Shown one piece after another: positions 38,099 to 44,783 of a stretch of 44,783 bases of DNA; position 1 is the first letter of the stretch, and every line of letters begins with the position of its first letter. The stretch is from Phenylobacterium sp. (lineage in GTDB: Bacteria; Pseudomonadota; Alphaproteobacteria; Caulobacterales; Caulobacteraceae): positions 1 to 44,783 of the forward strand of contig NZ_JAKRSA010000032.1 of NCBI RefSeq assembly GCF_022402485.1, written 5' to 3'. The notes under the pieces were generated by a model that saw nothing but the letters and a program-made list of their open reading frames with translations, was not told the origin of the DNA and did not search any database. A program made the position numbers and the translations under genes.

Positions 38099-40966
38099 TC
38101 AGGCCTCGGAACCCACGAGTTTCAAGGACCCTTCGATGGCATTATCGAGGTTGCGGGCAATCGCCGTCAGGAAGGTTTCCGGATGGATCGGCTTGGAGAT
38201 GAAATCGCTCATCCCGGCGGCATAGCAGGCGTCCTGGTCAGACTGCATGGCGTTGGCGGTCATGGCCACGATAGGGGCCTGAGAAATCGCCCCACCGAGT
38301 GACCGGATCCGCCGGGTGGCTTCCAGCCCGTCCATCACCGGCATCTGCATGTCCATCAGAATCAGGTCGAAGTCCCCGGCGGCGGCGGCCTGCACGGCCA
38401 AGGCACCATTGACCACGCTGACCACCTCACACCCCACCTCGTGCAGCAGGGTACAGGCCAGCAGGGTGTTGATTTCATTGTCCTCCGCCAGGAGAATCCG
38501 CACCCGGTCTCCGCCTTCAGGGTCCTTGGCCGGGGAATGGCCAAGGGGATGAGGCGAAGCCGCATGCATCTCTGTCGCACGGAGAGATCGACCTGCACCA
38601 GGCTGGCGCAAGGTATCCATCAGGACATGCTGGCGCACTGGCTTGGTCAGGAAGGCGTCGAGGGCTGGCCAGTCCTCCAGTTCCTCGCGCGACGGCGGCC
38701 CCATGGAGGAGGCGACGATGACCCTGGGCTGGCGCAAGGTGGTGGAGGCGCGGATGGCCCGGGCCACTTCATCTCCGGCCATTCCAGGCATCATGTGGTC
38801 CAGCAGCACCACGTCGAAGGGCCTGCGCGCCTCGCAGGCCGCACCCAAAAGGGTCAAGGCCACGGCGCCACAGTCGGCCTCAGCCACAATGGCCCCCTCC
38901 CCCTCCAGTTGCCGACGGAAGATGTCGCGGTTCAAGGCGATATCGTCGACCACCAGGATGCGGGTGCCGGCAAGGCTCGACGGATGATCTAGCGGAGGGG
39001 CCTCCTCGGTCAGCTGCGCCCTGGGCAGTTCGACCTCGAACCAGAAAACGCAGCCGCCGCTTGGCCGGTCTCTGACGCCGATCTGCCCGCCCATCAGCTC
39101 GACCAGCTGGCGGCAGATGGACAGGCCAAGGCCCGTGCCACCAAACTTGCGGGTGATCGATCCGTCAGCCTGTTGGAACTTCTGGAACAGGCCGAGCTTG
39201 GCCTGCGGGGTCAGACCAGGACCCGTATCGGCGACCTCGATCTTTAGCGCTTGGCACCCGTTGGCTGCAGACGTCGAGGACACCTCGATGGCCACATAGC
39301 CTCGCTCTGTAAACTTCACCGCATTGGAGACGAGGTTGAGCAGGATCTGACGCAGGCGCGTGGGGTCGCCCGTGAACCCGCCCTGGGCCCCATCATCAAG
39401 ATAGCAGGCCAGTTCGAGCTTCTTCTCTGCCGCCCGAGGGGCCATCAGTTCGGCCACGTCCTCCACAAGATCGGTGAGGCTGAAGGCGATCGATTCCAGA
39501 TCGACCTTGCCAGCTTCCAGCTTCGACACATCGAGGATGTCATTGATGATCGAGAGCAGGCTTTCGGCCGAGGTCTGGACTGCCTCGGCATGTTTGCGCT
39601 GATCTGGCGTCAGCTCGCTGCGCAGCAGAAGCGCGTTCATGCCGATCACCCCGTTCATGGGGGTGCGAATCTCGTGGCTCATATTGGCCAGGAACTCGCT
39701 CTTGGCCCGATTGGCAGCCTCTGCGGCGTCACGGGCCTGAGCCATCTCCACCTCCGCCTGCTTGCGGCTAGTGATGTTCTGCAGCGCGCCGACAAGGCGT
39801 AGGGGACGGCCGGCTGGGTCGGTGATCAATTCCGAGGTCGAATAGGCCCAGACCTCCTGGCCATCATCCCGAGCGACCCGGTACTCGACCCGGTAGGGCT
39901 CGCCCGTCTGCTGGTGATGGTCCCAGGCCGCCTGCGCCATGGCGCGGTCGTCCGGATGCACGGTGCCCCAGACATTGCGGTAAAGGTCATCATAGGTCAG
40001 CCGTCGGGTGAAGAACGTATCCTCGGCACCGACGCTCAACAGCTGCCGTGAGGTATAGTCGAGCTCATAGACATGGATTTCTGACAACTCGGTGGCCAGA
40101 CGCATGCGAGACTCTGAGCGCTGAGCGCGATCGATCGCCTCCACCAGATCGGAAATGTCCTGTGACAGCAGCATGAGCCCGCCGACGGTCCCATCAGGCG
40201 CACGCCAGGGTGCCACCTCGACCCGCGCCCAGATGCGTCGACCGTCTGCAGTGGCGAACTGCACCCGCTCGGCCTTCAGCACTTCGCCTGCCAGACAGTC
40301 CTGGAACCGGCCCTGCCAACGGCTGAAGACCTCCGGCAGGAGCTCAGAGAGCGACTCTCCGTGCAGATCACGGTCGACCAGGCCCATCTCCTCTCGCCAA
40401 CGCGGACTGCTGTGCATGAGACGCAGATCGCAGTTGGTGACGGCCATCGCCACCGGCGCTGAGGCCATCAGATTGAGCAGCAGCTGCTCGGCGGCATCGG
40501 CCTCGGCCTGGGCGAAGTCATTGGCAGCGTCGGCATGGAGGCGCTCGGCGGTGGTCGCAACTCCGTCGGCCAGATCCGCCAGGATTTCAGCCAGATCAGC
40601 GTCGGCACCACGCGCGCTGTCCGTTACAACCGTGATCCGGCCCCGCAGGCAGGGGCCACGGAACAGCATCGGGGCGCTCGCCACGAAGACCGCCCCGGCA
40701 AAGCCCAGCTCTGTGTTCTGGGCCTGCTCGGAAGACCAAAGCGGTGTGGTGAAAAGAACTTCGGGTCCCGCATCCACCACAAGCTCAAGCTCGCCGTCCT
40801 CGGCGCAGCGAAAAGCGTCATCACCATCGTGCAGCACAATCTCGACATGCACGGCGGCAAAGTGCGCCCGAGCCGCCCTCGCCATGCGGCGAAGCACGGG
40901 GCGCAGACCGACGGCGTCAAACTTCGGAGAGGCTGAGCCTCCCCAGAGCCTTACTGTGCCGAACAT
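38099..40966 (-). CDS. Hybrid histidine kinase with two PAS and two receiver domains
   Basis: This 955-residue protein has no clear membrane segment, so it is probably cytoplasmic. Domain order: an N-terminal region (about 20-150) of unassigned sensor type, PAS 1 (about 160-275), PAS 2 of the PAS_3 type (about 295-402), HisKA with phosphorylatable His431 ([11 protein letters not shown]), HATPase (about 530-650; DTGPGL and GGTGLGL boxes), receiver 1 (about 668-785; Asp723 in LLDHMMPG) and receiver 2 (about 822-940; Asp872 in [11 protein letters not shown]). No HPt domain is present, so a separate phosphotransfer protein is needed. A perfect 13-bp palindrome lies about 35 bp upstream of its ATG. 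Its signal is unknown. Confidence 0.93.
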   Translation of the reverse strand: MFGTVRLWGGSASPKFDAVGLRPVLRRMARAARAHFAAVHVEIVLHDGDDAFRCAEDGELELVVDAGPEVLFTTPLWSSEQAQNTELGFAGAVFVASAPMLFRGPCLRGRITVVTDSARGADADLAEILADLADGVATTAERLHADAANDFAQAEADAAEQLLLNLMASAPVAMAVTNCDLRLMHSSPRWREEMGLVDRDLHGESLSELLPEVFSRWQGRFQDCLAGEVLKAERVQFATADGRRIWARVEVAPWRAPDGTVGGLMLLSQDISDLVEAIDRAQRSESRMRLATELSEIHVYELDYTSRQLLSVGAEDTFFTRRLTYDDLYRNVWGTVHPDDRAMAQAAWDHHQQTGEPYRVEYRVARDDGQEVWAYSTSELITDPAGRPLRLVGALQNITSRKQAEVEMAQARDAAEAANRAKSEFLANMSHEIRTPMNGVIGMNALLLRSELTPDQRKHAEAVQTSAESLLSIINDILDVSKLEAGKVDLESIAFSLTDLVEDVAELMAPRAAEKKLELACYLDDGAQGGFTGDPTRLRQILLNLVSNAVKFTERGYVAIEVSSTSAANGCQALKIEVADTGPGLTPQAKLGLFQKFQQADGSITRKFGGTGLGLSICRQLVELMGGQIGVRDRPSGGCVFWFEVELPRAQLTEEAPPLDHPSSLAGTRILVVDDIALNRDIFRRQLEGEGAIVAEADCGAVALTLLGAACEARRPFDVVLLDHMMPGMAGDEVARAIRASTTLRQPRVIVASSMGPPSREELEDWPALDAFLTKPVRQHVLMDTLRQPGAGRSLRATEMHAASPHPLGHSPAKDPEGGDRVRILLAEDNEINTLLACTLLHEVGCEVVSVVNGALAVQAAAAGDFDLILMDMQMPVMDGLEATRRIRSLGGAISQAPIVAMTANAMQSDQDACYAAGMSDFISKPIHPETFLTAIARNLDNAIEGSLKLVGSEA

Positions 40967-40999
40967 TCACCCACCCAGGAAACCAACACCGGCGACAAA

Positions 41000-41012
41000 A
41001 CCCAATTTGGGT
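41000..41012. promoter_or_regulatory. 13-bp palindrome upstream of the hybrid kinase
   Basis: ACCCAA-T-TTGGGT has perfect 6-bp arms. It lies 34-46 bp before the kinase ATG, inside the 129-bp gap after the DUF3126 gene. As a hairpin the loop would be too short, so a protein-binding site is more likely. Confidence 0.35.
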
Positions 41013-41095
41013 AAGGTCTGCCTCAGGGGTTAAGGGAAGGTCAAATGCAGGCAAGAGATGCAAAATCATCCCAGCAGGGCTGATCCGTCGCAGGC

Positions 41096-41302
41096 CTAGG
41101 GGAGATCCTCGGCCAGGATCGCCATCTCGAACATGTAGGACCCCGCCTCGTCCTCGTCCTCGAAGACGACGCCGATGAATTCATCGGCGATGTAAACCTC
41201 GGCCGAGTCTTTCTGCTTGGGGCGCGGAACCAGGGTGATCCTGGCATTGGCGAAGGTGCCGCGCAGGTGGCCTTCGACTTTACGCATCGCGCGTTCGTCC
41301 AC
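41096..41302 (-). CDS. DUF3126-family small protein
   Basis: This 68-residue acidic protein matches the alphaproteobacterial DUF3126 pattern as I remember it: KVEGHLRGTFANARITLVPRP, then DSAEVYIADEFIGVVFEDEDE and MAILAEDLP. No function is known. It starts at a GTG (41302) with an AAGGAG 6 nt upstream; an ATG at 41287 is an alternative. It lies 84 bp downstream of cysE on the same strand, a neighbourhood I recall as common in related genomes. Confidence 0.8.
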   Translation of the reverse strand: MDERAMRKVEGHLRGTFANARITLVPRPKQKDSAEVYIADEFIGVVFEDEDEAGSYMFEMAILAEDLP

Positions 41303-41386
41303 GGGGGGCTCCTTGGGAATCCAATGAAGCGGCGAACCTAGACGTTCGCGCCCCCATATAAAACCTAGGCCGAGGCGATTTCCCGC

Positions 41387-42229
41387 CTAGATGACATAGT
41401 CATACACAGCCTCGGACAGGGTGTGGTCCATGCTGCGGGCCGGCTCATCCCCCGTGGGGCAGTTCACCAGCCGAGCCGGAACACCTGCCGCCGTGCAATG
41501 GGCGGGGACCGGCTTGAGAACCACAGAGCCTGACGCGACCTTGGCGTAGTCGCCGATGGTGATATTGCCCAGAACCTTGGCCCCGGCCCCCAGCAGCACG
41601 CCGCGGCCGATCTTGGGGTGCCGGTCTCCACGTTCGGCACCGGTGCCCCCCAGGGTCACCCCTTGAAGCAGCGAAACCTCGTCGCCGATCACGGCTGTTT
41701 CACCGATGACGATGCCCGTCCCGTGGTCGATGAACACGCCCGAGCCAATCCGGGTGGCCGGGTGGATATCCACCTGGAAGACCTCAGACATCCGGCTCTG
41801 GAGATAAAAGGCCATGGTGTCCCGGCCCTGGCTCCACAGCCAGTGGGCGACCCGCTGGGTCTGAAGCGCCAGGAACCCTTTGAAGAACAAGAAGGGCTGT
41901 ACATAGCCCTTGCAGGCCGGATCGCGTTCGAAGACCGCCCGAAGATCAGCCTCGGCGATGTCCACAAGTCCAGGGGCGGCGGCATAGGCCTGTTCAGCGA
42001 TGTCCCGAAGGCTCATGGCCCGCAGTTCCTGGTCGCCGAGCTTTCGCGCCAATTGATAGGACAGGGCGTCGCCAAGGCTATGGTGGCTGAGGATCACGGC
42101 GTTCAGCAGAGAGGCGAGTGCGGCCTCATCGCGCGCCGCACGTTCAGCCTCGTTGCGCAGGGCCGCCCAAACAGGGGGGGCATGGCCCGGATCGATCACT
42201 TCCAGCCGTGCGGCGTCTTCCCGGCCCAT
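41387..42229 (-). CDS. cysE: Serine O-acetyltransferase CysE
   Basis: This 280-residue enzyme transfers acetyl from acetyl-CoA to L-serine, the first step of cysteine synthesis. The N-terminal helical domain (about 1-150) includes the conserved CKGYVQPFLFFKGFLALQTQRVAHWLW block, shown here in part: DPACKGY through QTQRVAHWLW. The C-terminal left-handed beta-helix has DIHPATRIGSG, DHGTGIVIGETA with the catalytic Asp/His pair, LLQGVTLGGTG and KIGRGVLLGAGAKVLGNI. Length and motifs are normal. The ribosome site AGGGAG overlaps the stop of the NUDIX gene just upstream (11-bp gap), indicating one operon NUDIX-cysE, possibly with DUF3126. Confidence 0.96.
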   Translation of the reverse strand: MGREDAARLEVIDPGHAPPVWAALRNEAERAARDEAALASLLNAVILSHHSLGDALSYQLARKLGDQELRAMSLRDIAEQAYAAAPGLVDIAEADLRAVFERDPACKGYVQPFLFFKGFLALQTQRVAHWLWSQGRDTMAFYLQSRMSEVFQVDIHPATRIGSGVFIDHGTGIVIGETAVIGDEVSLLQGVTLGGTGAERGDRHPKIGRGVLLGAGAKVLGNITIGDYAKVASGSVVLKPVPAHCTAAGVPARLVNCPTGDEPARSMDHTLSEAVYDYVI

Positions 42230-42240
42230 GGGCGTTCTCC

Positions 42241-42849
42241 CTAGCTCAGCATCCGGCGCGTCAGCGCCGGGGGCAAGGCTCCCTCATGCGCCATATGGTA
42301 GGCCCTAAGCAACATTGCTACTGTCAGCATATCAGGCAAATGCCCAGCCAACGCGGTTTCCAGGGCCTCCCGGAAGGGCACCCGCGCCACCGCCAGGTCC
42401 TCGGTCTCATCGGGCGCGTGGTCGACAGGGCTCAGTCCCAGGGCCAGAAAGCCCATGGCGCGTTCGTCCGTGACCGAGTTTGACAGCTGCGTCCGAAGCA
42501 CTTCGCGCCATTCTGAGGCCTCCAGCCCGACCTCCTCGCGCAGCTCTCGGCGGGCGTGCTCGAGGGGATCGCCGTCCAGAGCCCCGCCGCCTTCGGGGAT
42601 TTCCCAACTGTAGTCGGCGTGGGGAAACCGGTTCTGCCCCACCAGGGTCACCGTCCCGTCGTCGTGCAACGGCAGAATGGCCAGGGCGAGGTTCTTGAAC
42701 CGAACCACCCCGTAGAGCGCCGGAGCCCCTGTGGGGGCCGTCGCGTCATACTCCTCCACGGTGATCCAGGGATTGTCGTACACCCGGCGCGGCGGGCCCG
42801 CCTGCCAAGGGCTTCCATGGGGCTGGCGCCAGGAGAGTTTTTGCGACAT
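42241..42849 (-). CDS. NUDIX hydrolase
   Basis: This 202-residue hydrolase has the Nudix box around GGALDGDPLEHARRELREEVG (Gly-x5-Glu-x7-Arg-Glu-x2-Glu-Glu-x-Gly pattern). The context YDNPWITVEEYDA ... VGQNRFPHADYSWEIPEGGG is like ADP-ribose or GDP-mannose pyrophosphatase members (NudF/NudK style). It clears nucleoside diphosphate-linked metabolites; the specific substrate is undetermined. The start at 42849 gives the family's usual N-terminus (MSQKLSW); a longer frame to 42906 overlaps the divergent promoter region. It is the first gene of an operon with cysE. Confidence 0.9.
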   Translation of the reverse strand: MSQKLSWRQPHGSPWQAGPPRRVYDNPWITVEEYDATAPTGAPALYGVVRFKNLALAILPLHDDGTVTLVGQNRFPHADYSWEIPEGGGALDGDPLEHARRELREEVGLEASEWREVLRTQLSNSVTDERAMGFLALGLSPVDHAPDETEDLAVARVPFREALETALAGHLPDMLTVAMLLRAYHMAHEGALPPALTRRMLS

Positions 42850-42923
42850 ATTCTCAACTAGAGCCGTCGATTGAGTTGAACTGCAGCCCCTGAGTCTCCG
42901 GGCCATCCAAGAAAAGGTATCCC

Positions 42924-43535
42924 TTGTCCTCGCCCCTTCCTACTCCTGTCCCCATGGGCACGCCCATGCCGCAGCCCCCGTGCCCGGAGGTGCTGCAGTT
43001 TCTGGCCACCCGGCGATCTGCCTCGGCTCAAACCCTGGCTGCCCCTGGCCCCACGTCAGATGAGGTGGACGTGCTCACCCGTCTGGCCACCCGAGTTCCA
43101 GACCATGGAAAGCTGACTCCCTGGCGCCTGATCGTGCTGGAGACCGCTCCAAAGGCCGCGTTCGCTGCGAAACTGGAGGCGCTGGCCCTGGAGCGGGGCG
43201 ATACCAAGGCCGTGGTCAAACTCGGCAAACTCAAGGCCCCACCGTTGGGCGTGGCCGTCATCGCCAGACCGCGCCAAAGTGATATCCCAGAGTGGGAGCA
43301 ACTGCTCTCGGCTGCGGCGGTCTGTACCAACCTGCTCTATGGTGCCATCGCCATGGGCTATGGTGCCAACTGGATCACCGATTGGTACGCCTATGACCCC
43401 GACGCGCTGGCGATCCTAGGGCTGGAGGACGGCGAGCGGGTGGCCGGCTACATCTTCATGGGAACATCGGCGACGCCGCCTCTGGAGCGCGTCCGGCCCG
43501 ACGCCAACAGCCTGGTCAGCCGCTGGGAGGGATAG
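42924..43535 (+). CDS. Nitroreductase-family flavoprotein (YdjA-like)
   Basis: This 203-residue, FMN-dependent reductase of the nitroreductase superfamily is of the short YdjA type. Features are FLATRRSASAQTLAAPGPTSDEV at the N-terminus (the RRS phosphate-binding element), VPDHGKLTPWRLIVLE, and the C-terminal AAAVCTNLLYGAIAMGYGANWITDW block that binds flavin. The natural electron acceptor is unknown. In-frame ATGs at 42954 and 42966 are alternative starts, since the first ten residues are Pro-rich and not conserved-looking. It is divergent from the NUDIX gene across 74 bp. Confidence 0.88.
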   Translation: MSSPLPTPVPMGTPMPQPPCPEVLQFLATRRSASAQTLAAPGPTSDEVDVLTRLATRVPDHGKLTPWRLIVLETAPKAAFAAKLEALALERGDTKAVVKLGKLKAPPLGVAVIARPRQSDIPEWEQLLSAAAVCTNLLYGAIAMGYGANWITDWYAYDPDALAILGLEDGERVAGYIFMGTSATPPLERVRPDANSLVSRWEG

Positions 43536-43902
43536 GCCTGCCGGCACCCAGTCCTTGCCCGGAGCCTGTCATGCAACTGTCGAACAAGACCTGTAAGAGC
43601 CCGCGCCTGGAGTGCCGCCACCAGCCCCTGGGCGGGGCGAAACACAAAGACCGGCCGGCGCAAACGCCGACCGGCCTCCGGTGACACGCCCGAGGAGAGT
43701 TGGGCCTACTCTATATAGCAGTTGAAGGCCCTTGCCGCCAGTGAGGGCGCAATGACTGCGTCTGTTCGTCCGGCTGGACATGAGGTTTGGAAACGCTGCC
43801 GTTTTCAGGGATCGGCTCGCTCGCGGACGCCCCACATTTGGTCTTCCAAAGCCAGGCGTCGGCCGCGGCCCAGTCGGCGACCCAATCTGCAGCCAGTTGC
43901 GC
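43536..43902. other. Intergenic region between nitroreductase and the PIN toxin
   Basis: About 367 bp without a supported protein gene between convergent genes. It holds the hairpin at 43651-43674 and a TATATAG-type box at 43711-43718. Open frames here are Arg/Pro-rich shadows. A short minus-strand RNA ending at the hairpin is possible (see findings). Confidence 0.45.
43651..43674. terminator. Strong GC hairpin, probable terminator
   Basis: CCGGCCGGCG-caaa-GCCGACCGG-type stem: 43651-43660 pairs with 43665-43674 with one mismatch and a 4-nt loop. On the minus strand it is followed by TCTTTGTGTTT, a moderately T-rich run, which favours a terminator for leftward transcription. On the plus strand the tail is not T-rich, although it lies 115 bp after the nitroreductase stop. 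Confidence 0.5.
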
Positions 43903-44325
43903 TTACGTAGCACCCCGGTGGAACGGGTTAGTAATCCGCACGCCAGCGATGGTCTGGCCAGGGTTAAGGTCTTCTGTGATCAATTCTTCGCAGCCGGCAC
44001 CAGCGGCCGCTGCAACGACAAGAGCATCCCAGAGCGACAACTGCGCAGAGGCGCGCAACGCCAGGCCCGCCTTGAGAAGGGCCTGGGTATTGTCAATCAC
44101 GTCAAAGCGGCTCCAGGCGCGGATCAAGCCGACGGCGTTATCATGGGACAATGGTCGCGCCCGCCGCGCATGCGTGGCCTGCACGTAGAACTCCTGCAAG
44201 ACCTGCACACTGAGCACCACATCCCGGCGTGCAAGATAGCCAAGCGCCACATGCCGCTTGGTCCCTTCGCCGACGTTGAGGTCAAGGCTGTAGAGGAGGA
44301 CATTGGTGTCGAGGAATACGCTCAT
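43903..44325 (-). CDS. PIN-domain toxin (VapC-like ribonuclease)
   Basis: This 140-residue PIN-fold nuclease has the acidic metal-binding residues in place: Asp6 (FLDTNVLLY), Glu45 (VLQEFYVQ), Asp100 (SLWDALVV) and Asp119 (ITEDLNPG). VapC-type toxins cut tRNA or rRNA in the absence of their antitoxin. Its ATG overlaps the antitoxin stop by 4 bp, the usual toxin-antitoxin coupling. Located near the window end after a 367-bp empty region, it could be a recently acquired module, although no mobile-element ends are seen. Confidence 0.9.
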   Translation of the reverse strand: MSVFLDTNVLLYSLDLNVGEGTKRHVALGYLARRDVVLSVQVLQEFYVQATHARRARPLSHDNAVGLIRAWSRFDVIDNTQALLKAGLALRASAQLSLWDALVVAAAAGAGCEELITEDLNPGQTIAGVRITNPFHRGAT

Positions 44326-44558
44326 GTGTCTTGGCGATAAAGGTCGCCGCGGGGCAATCGGGCCTCGGCGTCGAAATCCTCAATCTTGACACGGATATCC
44401 TCCTCCTCCCGGGCAAGGGCTTCGAACCGCGCGTCAAGGGCGGTCAGGTCCTTCAAGAATTGTTTGACCAGGGCGGAGATCGAGGAGCCTTGCGCCGCGG
44501 CTTTCACCCGGGCGGCGAGGTAGGTTTCTTCGTCAATGGCGACGGTTATGTTGCGCAT
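44322..44558 (-). CDS. Ribbon-helix-helix antitoxin
   Basis: This 78-residue antitoxin has an N-terminal ribbon-helix-helix fold (MRNITVAIDEETYLAARVKA then GSSISALVKQFLKDL), followed by a charged C-terminal tail that would wrap around the PIN toxin (FEALAREEEDIRVKIEDFDAE region, shown in part). The start at 44558 fits the RHH fold; a longer frame to 44600 would run through the operator repeats. It is expected to repress its own operon together with the toxin. No conventional ribosome site is visible, since the operator occupies that space. Confidence 0.85.
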   Translation of the reverse strand: MRNITVAIDEETYLAARVKAAAQGSSISALVKQFLKDLTALDARFEALAREEEDIRVKIEDFDAEARLPRGDLYRQDT

Positions 44559-44562
44559 AACG

Positions 44563-44583
44563 CTGTGATACTGTGAAACTGTG
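44563..44583 (-). promoter_or_regulatory. Operator of the toxin-antitoxin pair: three 8-bp direct repeats
   Basis: CTGTG occurs at 44563-44567, 44571-44575 and 44579-44583; read on the gene's strand this is CACAG three times with an 8-bp period (CACAGTTT, CACAGTAT, CACAGCGT). Short direct repeats with a 7-8 bp period are typical binding sites of ribbon-helix-helix repressors. They begin 5 bp before the antitoxin ATG, so binding would also mask translation initiation. Confidence 0.55.
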
Positions 44584-44783
44584 GAAGCATCAAGGCGCAC
44601 ACTGGGCGCGCAAGCCTCAGCGTCGGCTTTCCAAACCTAAGCCATCGTCGGCAAGCCAGCGTTGAAGCGCTTGCCATATCTTCCGTAACGTCCAGGGGCA
44701 GTTATCCGGTCGCCCTCGCAGGCACCTATCAGCCCCGCCCCCGGTAAGGGGCCACCCCCTGATCGGGGAGCCAAAGGTCGGCA
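44584..44783. other. Window end, no supported feature
   Basis: About 200 bp upstream of the antitoxin. I see no gene, RNA or clear promoter boxes; a GC-rich CCCC/GGGG stretch near 44733-44770 could fold but has no T-tract. Confidence 0.4.

Overview
The window looks like a chromosomal segment of a stalked or holdfast-forming alphaproteobacterium of the order Caulobacterales (Caulobacter/Phenylobacterium type). The reasons are the high G+C content, alphaproteobacterial gene families (DUF3126 next to cysE, a PAS_5 protein, a large TonB receptor), and above all a complete hfaABD holdfast-anchor operon. I cannot fix the genus. I saw no rRNA, tRNA, CRISPR array, insertion sequence or prophage.

Layout. 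1-2.1 kb: an Rrf2-type regulator, a CBS-pair protein and a rhomboid protease with a TTG start. 2.1-8.9 kb: the hfaA-hfaB-hfaD holdfast-anchor operon behind a textbook sigma-54 promoter, then a secreted M16 zinc protease and a secreted Pro/Gly/Cys-rich protein of unknown function. 9.0-13.8 kb: a PAS_5 protein, then a leftward operon (enoyl-CoA hydratase, GMC oxidoreductase, aldo/keto reductase, TauE/SafE permease).

13.9-33.0 kb: the most interesting part, an extracytoplasmic peptide and amino-acid processing island. It has three S10-type serine carboxypeptidases, a secreted amidohydrolase, a secreted M61 aminopeptidase with a PDZ domain, a TonB-dependent receptor, an APC amino-acid permease between two ornithine-cyclodeaminase/mu-crystallin paralogues, a class I aminotransferase, a Tat-exported class V PLP enzyme, and two Lrp/AsnC regulators that are about 76% identical with the same recognition helix. 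A 13-bp palindrome, GCAW-N5-WTGC (best form GCATNNRCTATGC), recurs in the promoter regions of this island. It occurs twice, 31 bp apart, in front of each lrp gene, three times between the divergent carboxypeptidase and amidohydrolase genes, and once in front of the TonB receptor. I infer an Lrp-type regulon that couples outer-membrane peptide uptake, periplasmic hydrolysis, inner-membrane amino-acid import and cytoplasmic deamination or transamination.

33.1-43.5 kb: mostly housekeeping and signalling genes: an acyl-CoA thioesterase, a gamma carbonic anhydrase, PhoH, a TetR regulator divergent from a di-iron-like hydrolase, an alpha/beta hydrolase, a hybrid histidine kinase with two receiver domains, DUF3126, cysE, a NUDIX hydrolase and a nitroreductase. 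43.9-44.6 kb: a PIN/ribbon-helix-helix toxin-antitoxin pair whose promoter carries three 8-bp-spaced direct repeats. Gene starts were moved inward from the longest open frame where a ribosome site, a signal peptide or a promoter required it.
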